Source: Gammaproteobacteria bacterium (lineage in GTDB: Bacteria; Pseudomonadota; Gammaproteobacteria; Methylococcales; Methylomonadaceae). From it: a stretch of 64,000 bases of DNA. Below, piece after piece: positions 56,215 through 64,000 of this stretch; position 1 is the stretch's first letter; each line of letters starts with the position of its first letter. Position numbers and translations under genes: made by a program. Where the stretch lies: the NCBI GenBank assembly GCA_016874115.1, contig VGVA01000001.1, positions 1 to 64,000 of the forward strand, written 5' to 3'. The notes under the pieces are model-generated. The model worked only from the letters and a program-made list of their open reading frames with translations, was not told the DNA's origin and did no database searches.

Positions 56215-57945
56215 CCGATTCAAGGGTTCCAGTACAGAATCTTCCGCTACCGTTTTTATTGATTTTGACTGATTTTCATTAAACGCCCGCACTAATTCCC
56301 TGCCTTGCCAAGCGATTTTATTCTGCCGGTAAAGTGATTGATTTAACAGCAATATTTCTTCACGTAAGCGTGAGTTGCAATTATCGGCGACAGCACTCAG
56401 ATTATCCACGGCAAATATCAATTTACCCCAAGCCAGCAATGCATTTTTGGCCATATGCGCATCGTTGTGGGCGCAGGCAATTTTCAGATCATTAATGACT
56501 TGCTTGAGCGATACTTCCTGAGCATTGTTATTAATGCCTTTGTCTACAGCCGATGATTTTTTAACGCGTCTGGACAAAAAGAACAACAATGTGCAAAACC
56601 AAACCAGCACCAGCACGGCGGATACCCAAAACCACGGGTTTTGCCGCCAATCGGGATTAACAGGTGCTGGCAAAGTATTGACCGGCGCTATACTTGGCTG
56701 TGGCGCAACCTGAACAGAAGGATTTTGGACAGGCGCTACGGCCTCTGGCTGCACCTCTGCGCCGCCGATTACATTAATCGCCGTTTCCGGCAGGCGGGCG
56801 ATTTCTGTTTTTTGGGTGTTGGTATTAAACCAGGGAATTTCTATTGCCGGTAGTACATGCCGTCCCGGTTTTGCAGGAATCAGCGCAATTTTTTCCTGCC
56901 GCCAGGCGGCAATGCCACCCGGCTGTTTCGATTCATTCAACACCGGCTGATCAGGGTAAGCTTTGAATTCCGGAATGGCGTTATTAATGTTATTCAGTTC
57001 CGGCAGTTGCCCCACAGTCACACCCTCACCGCGCAACGACAGGGTTCTGGTCAAAGGCTCGCCGACTTTCATTTGTTGGTTATCGCCGGACCATTCTTCG
57101 GTCAACTCCAATTTTTCCGCCGCCAGCCATGCGCCACCCTTAAAATCCGCAGGGGCAGGCAGCACGTTCAAGGTAACTTCTTTCGATAAAATCCGTTTGG
57201 TTTTGCTCATTCGATTGCTAAAGAAATCACGAAAATACAATGGCTTATCTAACACGATAGAGGCGGTCAACGTTAATGGCTTGATCGTAAACTGCCCGCT
57301 TTTTTGCGGAAAAATAGCATATTTTCGTTCTGTTACTGCATACGCGACGCCATTAATGACGGTATTAAAATTACTGTCATCGCCCAATTTTTCTATAACG
57401 ACATCGGGTAATTCCGGTTCGCTGAGCTCGGCCTGGGCCAATTCGACGCGCCGGTATAAACGGATGGTATAAATTACCTGGGATTGCACATAAGGTTGCC
57501 CGGGCGCTGCTTTTACTTCCAGAATGATTTCTTCGCTGCCGCTACCGGCGTCATTGTTTTGATTGTTTTCCAGCACCGTCACCGCCAACGGCTCACTGGT
57601 ATCGTTGCCGAACGTAAGGGCGGGAATGACAAGTTTGCCCGCTTTCTTGGCCGTCACCTCAACAACCCATTGGATAGACTTACTGTAATTTCCGTTAACC
57701 CAGGAGCTGTTGCTGCTTTGGCTTTGATTCAGCACCGTAAAATCCTGCTCTAAGGGCGACAAATCAGGATTGCCGTCCGGTTCATCGGCTGCGGTAAATT
57801 GAATTTTAAAAGACTCATCCTGCCTGACCGGATTACGGTCAATCGTCGTCGTGATATTAACGGCATACGCATTTTGCCAGCTCATGGCAAAGCATGTCAT
57901 CATTAACAATAAATTAATGATTATTAATAAACTTCTATGCCTCAT
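56209..57945 (-). CDS. batD: BatD-like protein
   Basis: A 578-residue membrane-anchored periplasmic protein: signal peptide (ending near residue 28), several Ig-like strands (ITTTIDRNPVRQDESFKIQF; VIYTIRLYRRVELAQAELSEPELPDV), a Pro-rich linker, one helix (WFWVSAVLVLVWFCTLLFFL) and a cytoplasmic helical domain of about 120 residues. It closes the MoxR/Bat operon, 29 bases after the batB/C gene. BatD proteins are thought to act with the VWA proteins in envelope stress tolerance. Confidence 0.9.
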   Translation of the reverse strand: MRHRSLLIIINLLLMMTCFAMSWQNAYAVNITTTIDRNPVRQDESFKIQFTAADEPDGNPDLSPLEQDFTVLNQSQSSNSSWVNGNYSKSIQWVVEVTAKKAGKLVIPALTFGNDTSEPLAVTVLENNQNNDAGSGSEEIILEVKAAPGQPYVQSQVIYTIRLYRRVELAQAELSEPELPDVVIEKLGDDSNFNTVINGVAYAVTERKYAIFPQKSGQFTIKPLTLTASIVLDKPLYFRDFFSNRMSKTKRILSKEVTLNVLPAPADFKGGAWLAAEKLELTEEWSGDNQQMKVGEPLTRTLSLRGEGVTVGQLPELNNINNAIPEFKAYPDQPVLNESKQPGGIAAWRQEKIALIPAKPGRHVLPAIEIPWFNTNTQKTEIARLPETAINVIGGAEVQPEAVAPVQNPSVQVAPQPSIAPVNTLPAPVNPDWRQNPWFWVSAVLVLVWFCTLLFFLSRRVKKSSAVDKGINNNAQEVSLKQVINDLKIACAHNDAHMAKNALLAWGKLIFAVDNLSAVADNCNSRLREEILLLNQSLYRQNKIAWQGRELVRAFNENQSKSIKTVAEDSVLEPLNRL

Positions 57946-57974
57946 AGCGGTTTGTATTAAGTCTGTAATCTGTT

Positions 57975-59801
57975 TTACCGGTTATGTTGATCGTACTGGT
58001 ATTTGAATTTTCGCCGTAACAACCCTGCCGGATCGTCAGGAATCCGTTTCAGCCATTGATTAATGGCTTGTTTTTCTTCGTTGGTCATTTCACGCTCCAC
58101 AGCTTGCTGGCTTGCCGCATCCTGTTCTTCCGGTTTTTTCTCTTCTGGCGATTGTTTAACCTGTTCCGGCTGGGCTGGTTCGGATTTCTTTTGTTGTTCC
58201 CCTTCAGATTCTTTTTTATCCGGCTGCTGTTCCGTGCTTTTCTGGGATTGCTCCTGTTTCTGCTGAGGCTTTTGTTCGAATTGGCTTTGCTCGTCGTTCT
58301 TTTCCTGAGGCGGATTTTGTTCCGACTGATCTGACTTGTCGCCGTTTTTGTTTTGTTCCTGGTTTTTGTTGTTCTCAGAATTTTGTTCGTCTTTCTTGTT
58401 CTGGTTCTGCTGCTGGTTTTGTTGCTGCTCTTGTTGTTTTTGTTTTTCCAGTTCTTTTTCGACTAGAGCTTTATTGTATTTTGCATCTTCATCGTCAGGA
58501 TTAATTTCTAATGCTTTATTGTAAGCTTCAATGGCTTCCTGCAATTGACCCGATTGCGCCAAGACATTGCCCTGATTGTAATAACTATTGGCGTTATTGT
58601 TAGATCTAAAATTTTCCAACGCTTTATCGTAAGCCCCTGATTTGTATTGCGCCGTTGCTTTCCATTCCGGATTTTCAAACAATTCCGCCGCTGTAGAGTA
58701 ATCGCCGTTATTATAGGCTTTCTGCGCTTGCTGATCCTTGGTTTGCCATAAATCCCGCCATTCAACATCTTCGGCGTATGTATTTTTCGGCAACGGCATT
58801 AATAAGCAAAAGACGAGCATTAATAAGCCCTTGCGGAAGCTCAGCGCCGCCAGCGGCAGCACCACCAGCAATAACCACGGGCCTTTGTCGCTCCATTGCT
58901 CCAGTAACAGTTTATTATCTGCGCCCTGCTCTTTCGCTGTCGCCGCAGTTGCAAGCAAGGTTTTAAAATCAGTATCATCCGCTGTAAATGAATGATATCT
59001 GCCGCCACCCTTTGCCGCCAATTTTTCCAGCCCTGGAATATCGACCTTGTCGATGATGATATCGCCCTGCAGGTTTTTCATAAACCCGCCTGACGGTAAC
59101 GCAATGGGCGCGCCGCTGGCAGTGCCTACGCCCACTATTAATAATTGATAATCGCCTAATTCTTTTACATCGGCTTCTGCCAGATTGCCGCCGTCGGTAA
59201 CCAGCAAAATCTGGCCTTTCCGTAAGCCAGCCTGCTTCAATAAGTCTGTTGCTTTACTCAAGGCCGCATTAATATTGTTGCCGTCCGCCGGTATGATGTC
59301 GGTGGTTAATGCGGTCAACTGGTTGGCGATAGTTTCTGTATCGTTCGTTAATGGCGTCACGGTAAAGGCTTCATCGGCATAGACCAGCAACGCCGTTTGA
59401 CCGTCTTTTCGCTGCTTGAGGATATCGGCGATTTTATAGCGCGCCATGGTTAAGCGGCTGGGTTTGATGTCTTCCGCATCCATCGTTTTGGACATATCCA
59501 AGGCAATGACCAGGGCGGCATCATTTCTGAATACCGGAGTCGGCAAACGCTCCCAGGTTGGCCCGGTCAAGGCGATAATCACCAAAAAACCGGCAAGCGC
59601 TCCGCACCAGAACGGCCATCGGCTTTCCGCCACGGCTTTATTTTGCAATAAATACGGCAACAACTCTGGATCGCAAACCGACGTCCACACATCCCGGCTC
59701 AGTTTGCTTCTTACCAACAGAATTAATACGGTGATATACGGCAATAACGCCAGCCACCACAGCGGTCTGATATAATGAAACTCGTGTAAATTTAAGTCCA
59801 T
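57975..59801 (-). CDS. BatB/BatC-type fusion: VWA domain plus TPR and low-complexity tail
   Basis: A 608-residue protein: two N-terminal helices, a periplasmic VWA domain (about residues 93-290: VIALDMSKTMDAED, where the MIDAS DxSxS reads DMSKT), a helix near 308-340, TPR repeats (AQKAYNNGDYSTAAELFENP; SYYNQGNVLAQSGQLQEAIEAYNKALEINPDDEDAKYNKALVE), a tail of about 110 residues made mostly of Gln, Glu, Lys, Asn and Ser, and a conserved end AINQWLKRIPDDPAGLLRRKF. BatB and BatC are separate proteins in the organisms where they were named. Start overlaps batA by ten bases. Confidence 0.92.
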   Translation of the reverse strand: MDLNLHEFHYIRPLWWLALLPYITVLILLVRSKLSRDVWTSVCDPELLPYLLQNKAVAESRWPFWCGALAGFLVIIALTGPTWERLPTPVFRNDAALVIALDMSKTMDAEDIKPSRLTMARYKIADILKQRKDGQTALLVYADEAFTVTPLTNDTETIANQLTALTTDIIPADGNNINAALSKATDLLKQAGLRKGQILLVTDGGNLAEADVKELGDYQLLIVGVGTASGAPIALPSGGFMKNLQGDIIIDKVDIPGLEKLAAKGGGRYHSFTADDTDFKTLLATAATAKEQGADNKLLLEQWSDKGPWLLLVVLPLAALSFRKGLLMLVFCLLMPLPKNTYAEDVEWRDLWQTKDQQAQKAYNNGDYSTAAELFENPEWKATAQYKSGAYDKALENFRSNNNANSYYNQGNVLAQSGQLQEAIEAYNKALEINPDDEDAKYNKALVEKELEKQKQQEQQQNQQQNQNKKDEQNSENNKNQEQNKNGDKSDQSEQNPPQEKNDEQSQFEQKPQQKQEQSQKSTEQQPDKKESEGEQQKKSEPAQPEQVKQSPEEKKPEEQDAASQQAVEREMTNEEKQAINQWLKRIPDDPAGLLRRKFKYQYDQHNR

Positions 59802-60772
59802 TTTGCCCGGTATACGCCAATAACGCCCACCAGCAGTAATGCCACGGCTAACGGCCAGTAAAACAGATCGGTGCGCGGCCTAAAAAACTGCTTATCTTTT
59901 TCGACCGGTTCCAGTTTATCCAGCAACATGTAAATATTATTCAATTCATCGGTATTACGGGCGCGAAAATACCTGCCGCCCGTACTCTCGGCAATTTTTA
60001 CCAGCGTATTTTCATCCAGATCGGCGGAAGGATTCACCTTGCGGTTTCCGAAAAAACTGCGCACGATCATTTCGTCCGCGCCAACGCCGATGGTATAAAT
60101 TTTAAGCTGGTTTGCCGCTGCCAGTTCCGCCGCTTTTAGCGGCGCTACTTCGCCCGCCGTATTGGCGCCGTCGGTCAATAGTATTAATACCCGGCTGTCC
60201 ACCGGTTGATTCTGCAACCGTTTGATAGCAAGCCCGATAGCATCGCCAATCGCGGTATTATCGCCCGCCAAACCGATAGCCGCTTCATCCAATAATGTCA
60301 TCACCGTTTTGCGGTCGAACGTTAATGGCGTTTGTAAATACGCCTGACTGCCGAACAAAATCAGCCCCAGCCGGTCGCCTACGCGACGGTTAATGAAGTC
60401 GTTAGCGACCCATTTGATCGCCGTCAGCCGATCGACCGCGCGTTTATTAATGATGAAGTCCTGCACTTCCATACTTCCGGATAAATCCACCGCCAGCATT
60501 AAATCGCGTCCGCTGACTGCCTGCTCGATAGGCTCGCCCAGCCATTGCGGACGGGTGCTAGCAAACACCAGTAATAACCAGGCGACCGCCGCCAGCAGTA
60601 ACGGCCAGCGCTCTTGCCGACTGTTAGTGCTGGCTTCCGCTTCGTCAAAATCGTGCAAAAACGGCACTTTTAACGCTGCCTGCTCCGCTTTACGATGCGC
60701 AGGTAGCAGCCAACGCACCAACAAAGGCAATGGTAAGACTATTAATAACCACGGCCATTCAAGGTGGATCAT
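59792..60772 (-). CDS. batA: BatA-like VWA protein
   Basis: A 326-residue membrane protein: N-terminal helix region, BatA-type domain, a VWA domain with an intact MIDAS (LAVDLSGSMEV, then TDGANTAGE) and a C-terminal helix (YWPLAVALLLVGVIGVY). The ATG at 60772 gives the normal MIHLEWPWLL start and a four-base overlap with the previous gene. Part of the MoxR-linked envelope operon. Confidence 0.92.
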   Translation of the reverse strand: MIHLEWPWLLIVLPLPLLVRWLLPAHRKAEQAALKVPFLHDFDEAEASTNSRQERWPLLLAAVAWLLLVFASTRPQWLGEPIEQAVSGRDLMLAVDLSGSMEVQDFIINKRAVDRLTAIKWVANDFINRRVGDRLGLILFGSQAYLQTPLTFDRKTVMTLLDEAAIGLAGDNTAIGDAIGLAIKRLQNQPVDSRVLILLTDGANTAGEVAPLKAAELAAANQLKIYTIGVGADEMIVRSFFGNRKVNPSADLDENTLVKIAESTGGRYFRARNTDELNNIYMLLDKLEPVEKDKQFFRPRTDLFYWPLAVALLLVGVIGVYRAKWT

Positions 60773-61245
60773 CGTTTCCGTTTGCTTTGCGCTTTGATCC
60801 AGTCTTCGCATAGACTGACGAGTTGGCCGATTTCCTTCTCAGTCGGCGTTACTTGCCGATAGGGACTTTCGATTAATAAGCGGCCAATCTCTGTATTGAA
60901 CGCAGGAGTTTTCAGTGACCGATTCAGATAGTCCAGCCATTGCTGTCCGGTCAGCCCCGCGCAATCATCGCGGCTCGAAGTGCTAATCGCCACCCGCCGG
61001 ATTAATGCGGATAATGCTTGCAGTTGTTGACTGGTGTTTCCGTCCTTGTTCCGTTTAATTTGCAGCAGGAGTTTCTGCGCTGCTTTAACTGCGGTTTTTT
61101 TGGTAATTCGGCGGTACAACCACCACAGCAAGCCGATTAATAAAGGCACCAAGACAGCCAATATCCACCAGCCGGGCGCAGGCGGCCACCAGCCGACAGC
61201 TTCCGGCACATGAATGTCGCGTAGCGGAAGTTGCGCCTGTTCCAT
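60769..61245 (-). CDS. DUF4381 protein
   Basis: A 158-residue protein with the DUF4381 pattern: LPLRDIHVPEAVGWWPPAPGWWILA with the first helix continuing to about residue 45, and a cytoplasmic helical domain with GLTGQQWLDYLNR and a final WIKAQSKRKR. Found between DUF58 and VWA genes in gammaproteobacterial Bat operons; function unknown. Confidence 0.9.
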   Translation of the reverse strand: MEQAQLPLRDIHVPEAVGWWPPAPGWWILAVLVPLLIGLLWWLYRRITKKTAVKAAQKLLLQIKRNKDGNTSQQLQALSALIRRVAISTSSRDDCAGLTGQQWLDYLNRSLKTPAFNTEIGRLLIESPYRQVTPTEKEIGQLVSLCEDWIKAQSKRKR

Positions 61246-61246
61246 G

Positions 61247-62221
61247 TCAGCGCGGTTCGGCCGAATGTTTGATAGGATGCCTTAACAGTTGAACCGGATC
61301 ATCCTGTGTGCTGCATTGCAGCAACGCCATGCCGCGCCTTAAGGCAATCTGTTTGAGTTTACGCAGCCGCACTTCAAAATGGTGTTGATAATTCATTAAT
61401 CGTTGTTTATCGCCCGTATCCACAACAATGTCTTTGTGCTCATCGGTGAACCGGAAACGACCCTGCGTCGGCAGGGTTTTCTCCAAAGGATCGTATATAA
61501 ATATCAGCACGACGTCGCAATGTTCCGACAGCTTTAACAGATGGTTTTCCACTTGGTTATTAATGCCGCGAAAATCGCTGACGATATAGATCAAACTACC
61601 GGGACGCGCATGCCTGGCTAAGCGCGCCAATATGTGCGCCAGCGAAATGCCGTCCTGATCTGCCGGTTTATCTGCGATCTGCTCCTTAATTCGATCATTA
61701 ATCAGTTCGTTCAAAAACTGCAAAACCGCATGTTTGCCGTTTTGAGGTTTTAATTCACGGCAGGATGACACTGAAAAAATCTGTCCGCCAATGCGGTCGC
61801 CCTGTTGATTGGTAATCCAGGCCAATAAAGCCGCCAATTTTTTCGCCTGCACCGATTTAAAAACGCCGCGCGTGGCGAAGTGCATGGCTTTGCGGTTATC
61901 CACCGAAATAAACACCGGTTTTTCCCGCTCTTCGCGGAACAGTTTGGTATGCGTTTTCCCCGTCCGAGCGGTTACCCGCCAATCGATGGCGCGAATATCG
62001 TCGCCGTGTTGGTACAGCCGTGTCTCATCGAATTCCATGCCGCGGCCTTTGAAAGCCGACACAAAGCCGCCGCTTTGCTGGGCGCGAATTGTCAGACGAT
62101 GCAATTGCAATCCGCTCGCCGGTTTTGCTAAATCGATCAGGGTTTTCAGAGAAACCGTAATTAATTCATTAACCTGCTGCGCCGGGTTAACTAACTCTGG
62201 TTTTTTTGCAAACAGCATCAA
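61247..62221 (-). CDS. DUF58 protein
   Basis: A 324-residue protein with the DUF58 signature YQHGDDIRAIDWRVTARTGKTHTKLFREERE (about residues 71-101) and a VWA-like remainder (PVFISVDNRKAMHF; LIYIVSDFRGIN). It is the usual partner of MoxR ATPases. It overlaps the moxR-type gene by four bases. Confidence 0.93.
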   Translation of the reverse strand: MMLFAKKPELVNPAQQVNELITVSLKTLIDLAKPASGLQLHRLTIRAQQSGGFVSAFKGRGMEFDETRLYQHGDDIRAIDWRVTARTGKTHTKLFREEREKPVFISVDNRKAMHFATRGVFKSVQAKKLAALLAWITNQQGDRIGGQIFSVSSCRELKPQNGKHAVLQFLNELINDRIKEQIADKPADQDGISLAHILARLARHARPGSLIYIVSDFRGINNQVENHLLKLSEHCDVVLIFIYDPLEKTLPTQGRFRFTDEHKDIVVDTGDKQRLMNYQHHFEVRLRKLKQIALRRGMALLQCSTQDDPVQLLRHPIKHSAEPR

Positions 62222-63207
62222 GGCACCGCGATTCTGGCTATTAACTCCTTAATGACTATATCGGCCGTAATGCCTTCCGCTTCCGCCTCATAAGACAAAA
62301 TCAGGCGGTGCCGTAATACATCGAACGCCAGTTCCTGAATGTCCTCCGGGGTGACGTAATCACGCCCCGCCAGCCAGGCTTTGGCTTTGGCGCAGCGGTC
62401 CAGGGCAATGCTGGCGCGCGGACTGGCGCCGTATTGCAGCCAACTTGCCAGATCCTTGCCGTAAGCCGCCGGGCTGCGGGTCGCCAACACGATTTGCAGC
62501 AGGTAGTCTTCCAGGCTTTCCATCATATACTGGTTCAACACATCTTCGCGCGCGGCAAATAGCGTTTGCTGATTAATGACTTCGAACGTGGATTTCAATT
62601 TGGCGGAATCCGCCCGCGCTTCCGAACGCGCTAACTGGAGAATGCTTTTTTCGTGAACCGGTTTCGGATAATCGACTTTCACGTGCAGCAAAAAACGGTC
62701 GAGCTGCGCTTCCGGCAAAGGGTACGTGCCTTCCTGTTCGATCGGATTTTGGGTCGCCATCACCATAAATAATTGCGGCAGAGGATAAGTCGCTTGCCCG
62801 ACGGTAATCTGCCGCTCCGCCATTGCTTCCAATAAGGCGGCCTGCACTTTCGCTGGCGACCGATTAATCTCATCCGCCAGGATTAAATTATGAAATAACG
62901 GCCCTTTCTGGAATTCGAACACGCCTTGCTGCGGACGGTAAATTTCGGTGCCGGTCAGGTCGGCAGGCAGTAAATCAGGGGTAAACTGCACCCGGTGGAA
63001 ATCGCCCTGAATACCTTTGCTCAGCACATTAATGGCGCGCGTTTTTGCCAGTCCCGGCGCGCCTTCAACCAATAAATGGCCGTCCGCCAGCAAGGCGATC
63101 AACATGCGCTCAACGAGCACATCCTGACCTATAATTTCTTGATGAATATAGTTTTTCAAGCCAACTAAGGCGGATTGATTTGGGCTTGGCGATTGTTGGT
63201 CTAACAT
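62218..63207 (-). CDS. MoxR-family AAA+ ATPase
   Basis: A 329-residue AAA+ ATPase. Walker A is VEGAPGLAKTRAI, Walker B LILADEINRSPAK, sensor 1 VMATQNPIEQEGTYPLPEAQLDRF. It leads the five-gene operon with DUF58, DUF4381 and the Bat proteins. MoxR ATPases act as chaperones that mature or insert metal cofactors in partner proteins, often through the VWA members; the client is unknown. In methylotrophs a relative serves methanol dehydrogenase, but the Bat context points to the general MRP subfamily. Confidence 0.94.
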   Translation of the reverse strand: MLDQQSPSPNQSALVGLKNYIHQEIIGQDVLVERMLIALLADGHLLVEGAPGLAKTRAINVLSKGIQGDFHRVQFTPDLLPADLTGTEIYRPQQGVFEFQKGPLFHNLILADEINRSPAKVQAALLEAMAERQITVGQATYPLPQLFMVMATQNPIEQEGTYPLPEAQLDRFLLHVKVDYPKPVHEKSILQLARSEARADSAKLKSTFEVINQQTLFAAREDVLNQYMMESLEDYLLQIVLATRSPAAYGKDLASWLQYGASPRASIALDRCAKAKAWLAGRDYVTPEDIQELAFDVLRHRLILSYEAEAEGITADIVIKELIARIAVP

Positions 63208-63374
63208 AAAAGAGTATTGCTTTCCTTGTAAAATAAACTAGGTTACGGCTGCAATTAATACGTCCACTTTTCGATTTTTTGGCAACAATATTGAAGAAAT
63301 GTAACGGATAGAGCCACACGACAGGGCATGACGATTAATCAAAAACGTGTGCGCTTCCGGTTCGCAAATTATCG

Positions 63375-64000
63375 TCAATTAATAAAGTTTTGCAAAATAC
63401 TATCCAAAAAATCCCAGCCTTTTTCAGAGCACCGGTAATGGTTATCCACACATTCGATTAAATTTTTCTCTAAACAATTCAACAGGCCGGGTTGCATATC
63501 GCTTGGCATAAGCCCTGTCTTCGCAGTAAAACCCGTTAAGCTAAAACCTTGGCGCAAGCGCAGTTGGTTCATCAAAAATTCCAAAGGCAATTCCTGCAAG
63601 GAGATTAATTGCTCCGTGCGCTTAGACGGATCGGCCAGATAAAGTTCCGGTTTTTTCGGTTTAGAGGTGCGGATAATATTCTCCGGCAAGGATAAGCTTA
63701 GCTTACCGTGTGCGCCCGCGCCAATGCCGATATAATCGCCGAATTGCCAGTAATTAATGTTATGACGGCATTGTTTGCCGGATTTTGCGTAAGCGGAAAT
63801 TTCATATTGCCGATAACCGTTTTCGACCAATAATTCCTGGCATTGTTTCTGGATAAGATACGTGGTTTCGTCATCCGGCAGTTTGGGCGGATATTTGTGG
63901 AACAAGGTATTCGGCTCCAAGGTCAGTTGATAAAAGGAAATATGCGCGGGTGTTAATTGAATCGCGGTTTTTATGTCATTAATGCTTTCTTCCGGCGTTG
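63375..64000 (-). CDS. hemW: Radical SAM haem chaperone HemW, C-terminal part (runs off right edge)
   Basis: The frame is open from the right edge to its stop at 63375, about 208 residues. It opens with TPEESINDIKTAIQLTPAHISFYQLTLEPNTLF and shows YEISAYAKSGKQCRHNINYW and GDYIGIGAGAHGKLS, all typical of HemW (formerly YggW), a HemN relative that hands haem to respiratory proteins. The radical-SAM CxxxCxxC part lies outside the window. A TTG near 63920 is internal, not the start. Confidence 0.93.
   Translation of the reverse strand, partial: TPEESINDIKTAIQLTPAHISFYQLTLEPNTLFHKYPPKLPDDETTYLIQKQCQELLVENGYRQYEISAYAKSGKQCRHNINYWQFGDYIGIGAGAHGKLSLSLPENIIRTSKPKKPELYLADPSKRTEQLISLQELPLEFLMNQLRLRQGFSLTGFTAKTGLMPSDMQPGLLNCLEKNLIECVDNHYRCSEKGWDFLDSILQNFIN

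Larger units (their letters stand above)
241..63983. repeat. Highly iterated palindrome ATTAAT, about 218 copies through the window
   Basis: By eye I counted about 218 ATTAAT hexamers, roughly one per 290 bases, spread over genes on both strands and intergenic DNA. Taking 26% each of A and T, about 20 are expected. Examples are 241-246, 12 bases from the start of murC at 12749-12754, 14208-14217 (two overlapping), 39834-39839, 45041 onwards (three in 30 bases), and 63980. AATATT, of equal composition, seems to be only as common as expected. Flanking bases vary, so the core is the hexamer. In genes it uses the two phases ATT-AAT (Ile-Asn) and A-TTA-AT (Leu, then Ile or Met); the third would create a stop. 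Confidence 0.85.

Noticed and set aside
58056..58524. Phe- and Leu-rich or Cys- and Ser-rich plus-strand frames that look like membrane proteins
   Set aside because: They arise from reading the Gln/Glu/Lys-rich tail of the BatB/C gene backwards.
63110..63319. Minus-strand frame of 69 residues overlapping the start of the MoxR-type gene
   Set aside because: It overlaps the conserved N-terminus of the ATPase gene in another frame and has no family pattern.
1..64000. tRNA, rRNA and CRISPR arrays
   Set aside because: Looked for cloverleaf-like ends (with TTCRA loops), rRNA text and regularly spaced repeats; none seen. Absence by eye is not proof.

Overview
The window is chromosomal DNA of a Gram-negative gammaproteobacterium. 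The evidence is a complete division and cell-wall (dcw) cluster in enterobacterial order, lipid A and LPS-core genes (lpxC, gmhA, hldE, msbA, an O-antigen-ligase-like gene), a suhB/trmJ divergon, nudE and dciA. The division-gene order, MurC-MurB fusion, copper-type periplasmic proteins, rubredoxin pair and moderate GC would fit a methanotroph of the Methylococcales, but no methane-oxidation gene is present, so this placement is inference.

Layout. 1-1635: a transposase fragment at the left edge, a doubtful small ORF, a metallo-beta-lactamase-like gene and an AT-rich upstream region ending in a five-repeat MraZ operator. 1636-20203: one tightly packed plus-strand block, mraZ-rsmH-ftsL-ftsI-murE-murF-mraY-murD-ftsW-murG-murC/murB-ddlB-ftsQ-ftsA-ftsZ-lpxC, with most junctions overlapping or touching. 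20208-22835: dciA, REP-like hairpins, abutting remnants of a REP-type transposase and a VapC toxin, then a dihaem cytochrome c peroxidase with a strong terminator. 22836-27416: an unknown membrane-anchored protein and Ppx/GppA on the minus strand, divergent from a YadGH-type ABC exporter. 27417-27970: a gene-free stretch made of several inverted repeats.

27971-34830: cysE and trmJ divergent from suhB; then cobT, rubredoxin reductase, a rubredoxin too short for usual ORF cut-offs, an acyltransferase-like gene and a small membrane protein. 34831-41067: a heavy-metal RND efflux operon (CzcC-, CzcB- and CzcA-like, then DUF3240) headed by a small His-rich periplasmic protein. 41175-42709: a Tim44-domain protein with a textbook terminator and a lone receiver domain. 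42973-49911: LPS inner-core and export genes. 49978-53538: a minus-strand group with a Tat-exported superoxide-reductase-like protein, membrane proteins, and a pair of membrane-anchored periplasmic proteins, one a cupredoxin. A perfect FNR-type palindrome lies between this group and pgi. 53813-63207: pgi, nudE, and the MoxR-DUF58-DUF4381-BatA-BatB/C-BatD operon. The right edge holds the C-terminal part of hemW.

The most unusual signal is not a gene. The palindromic hexamer ATTAAT occurs about 218 times by eye count, roughly once per 290 bases, against about 20 expected from base composition. It lies in genes on both strands and in intergenic DNA, and resembles in behaviour the highly iterated palindromes of cyanobacteria.
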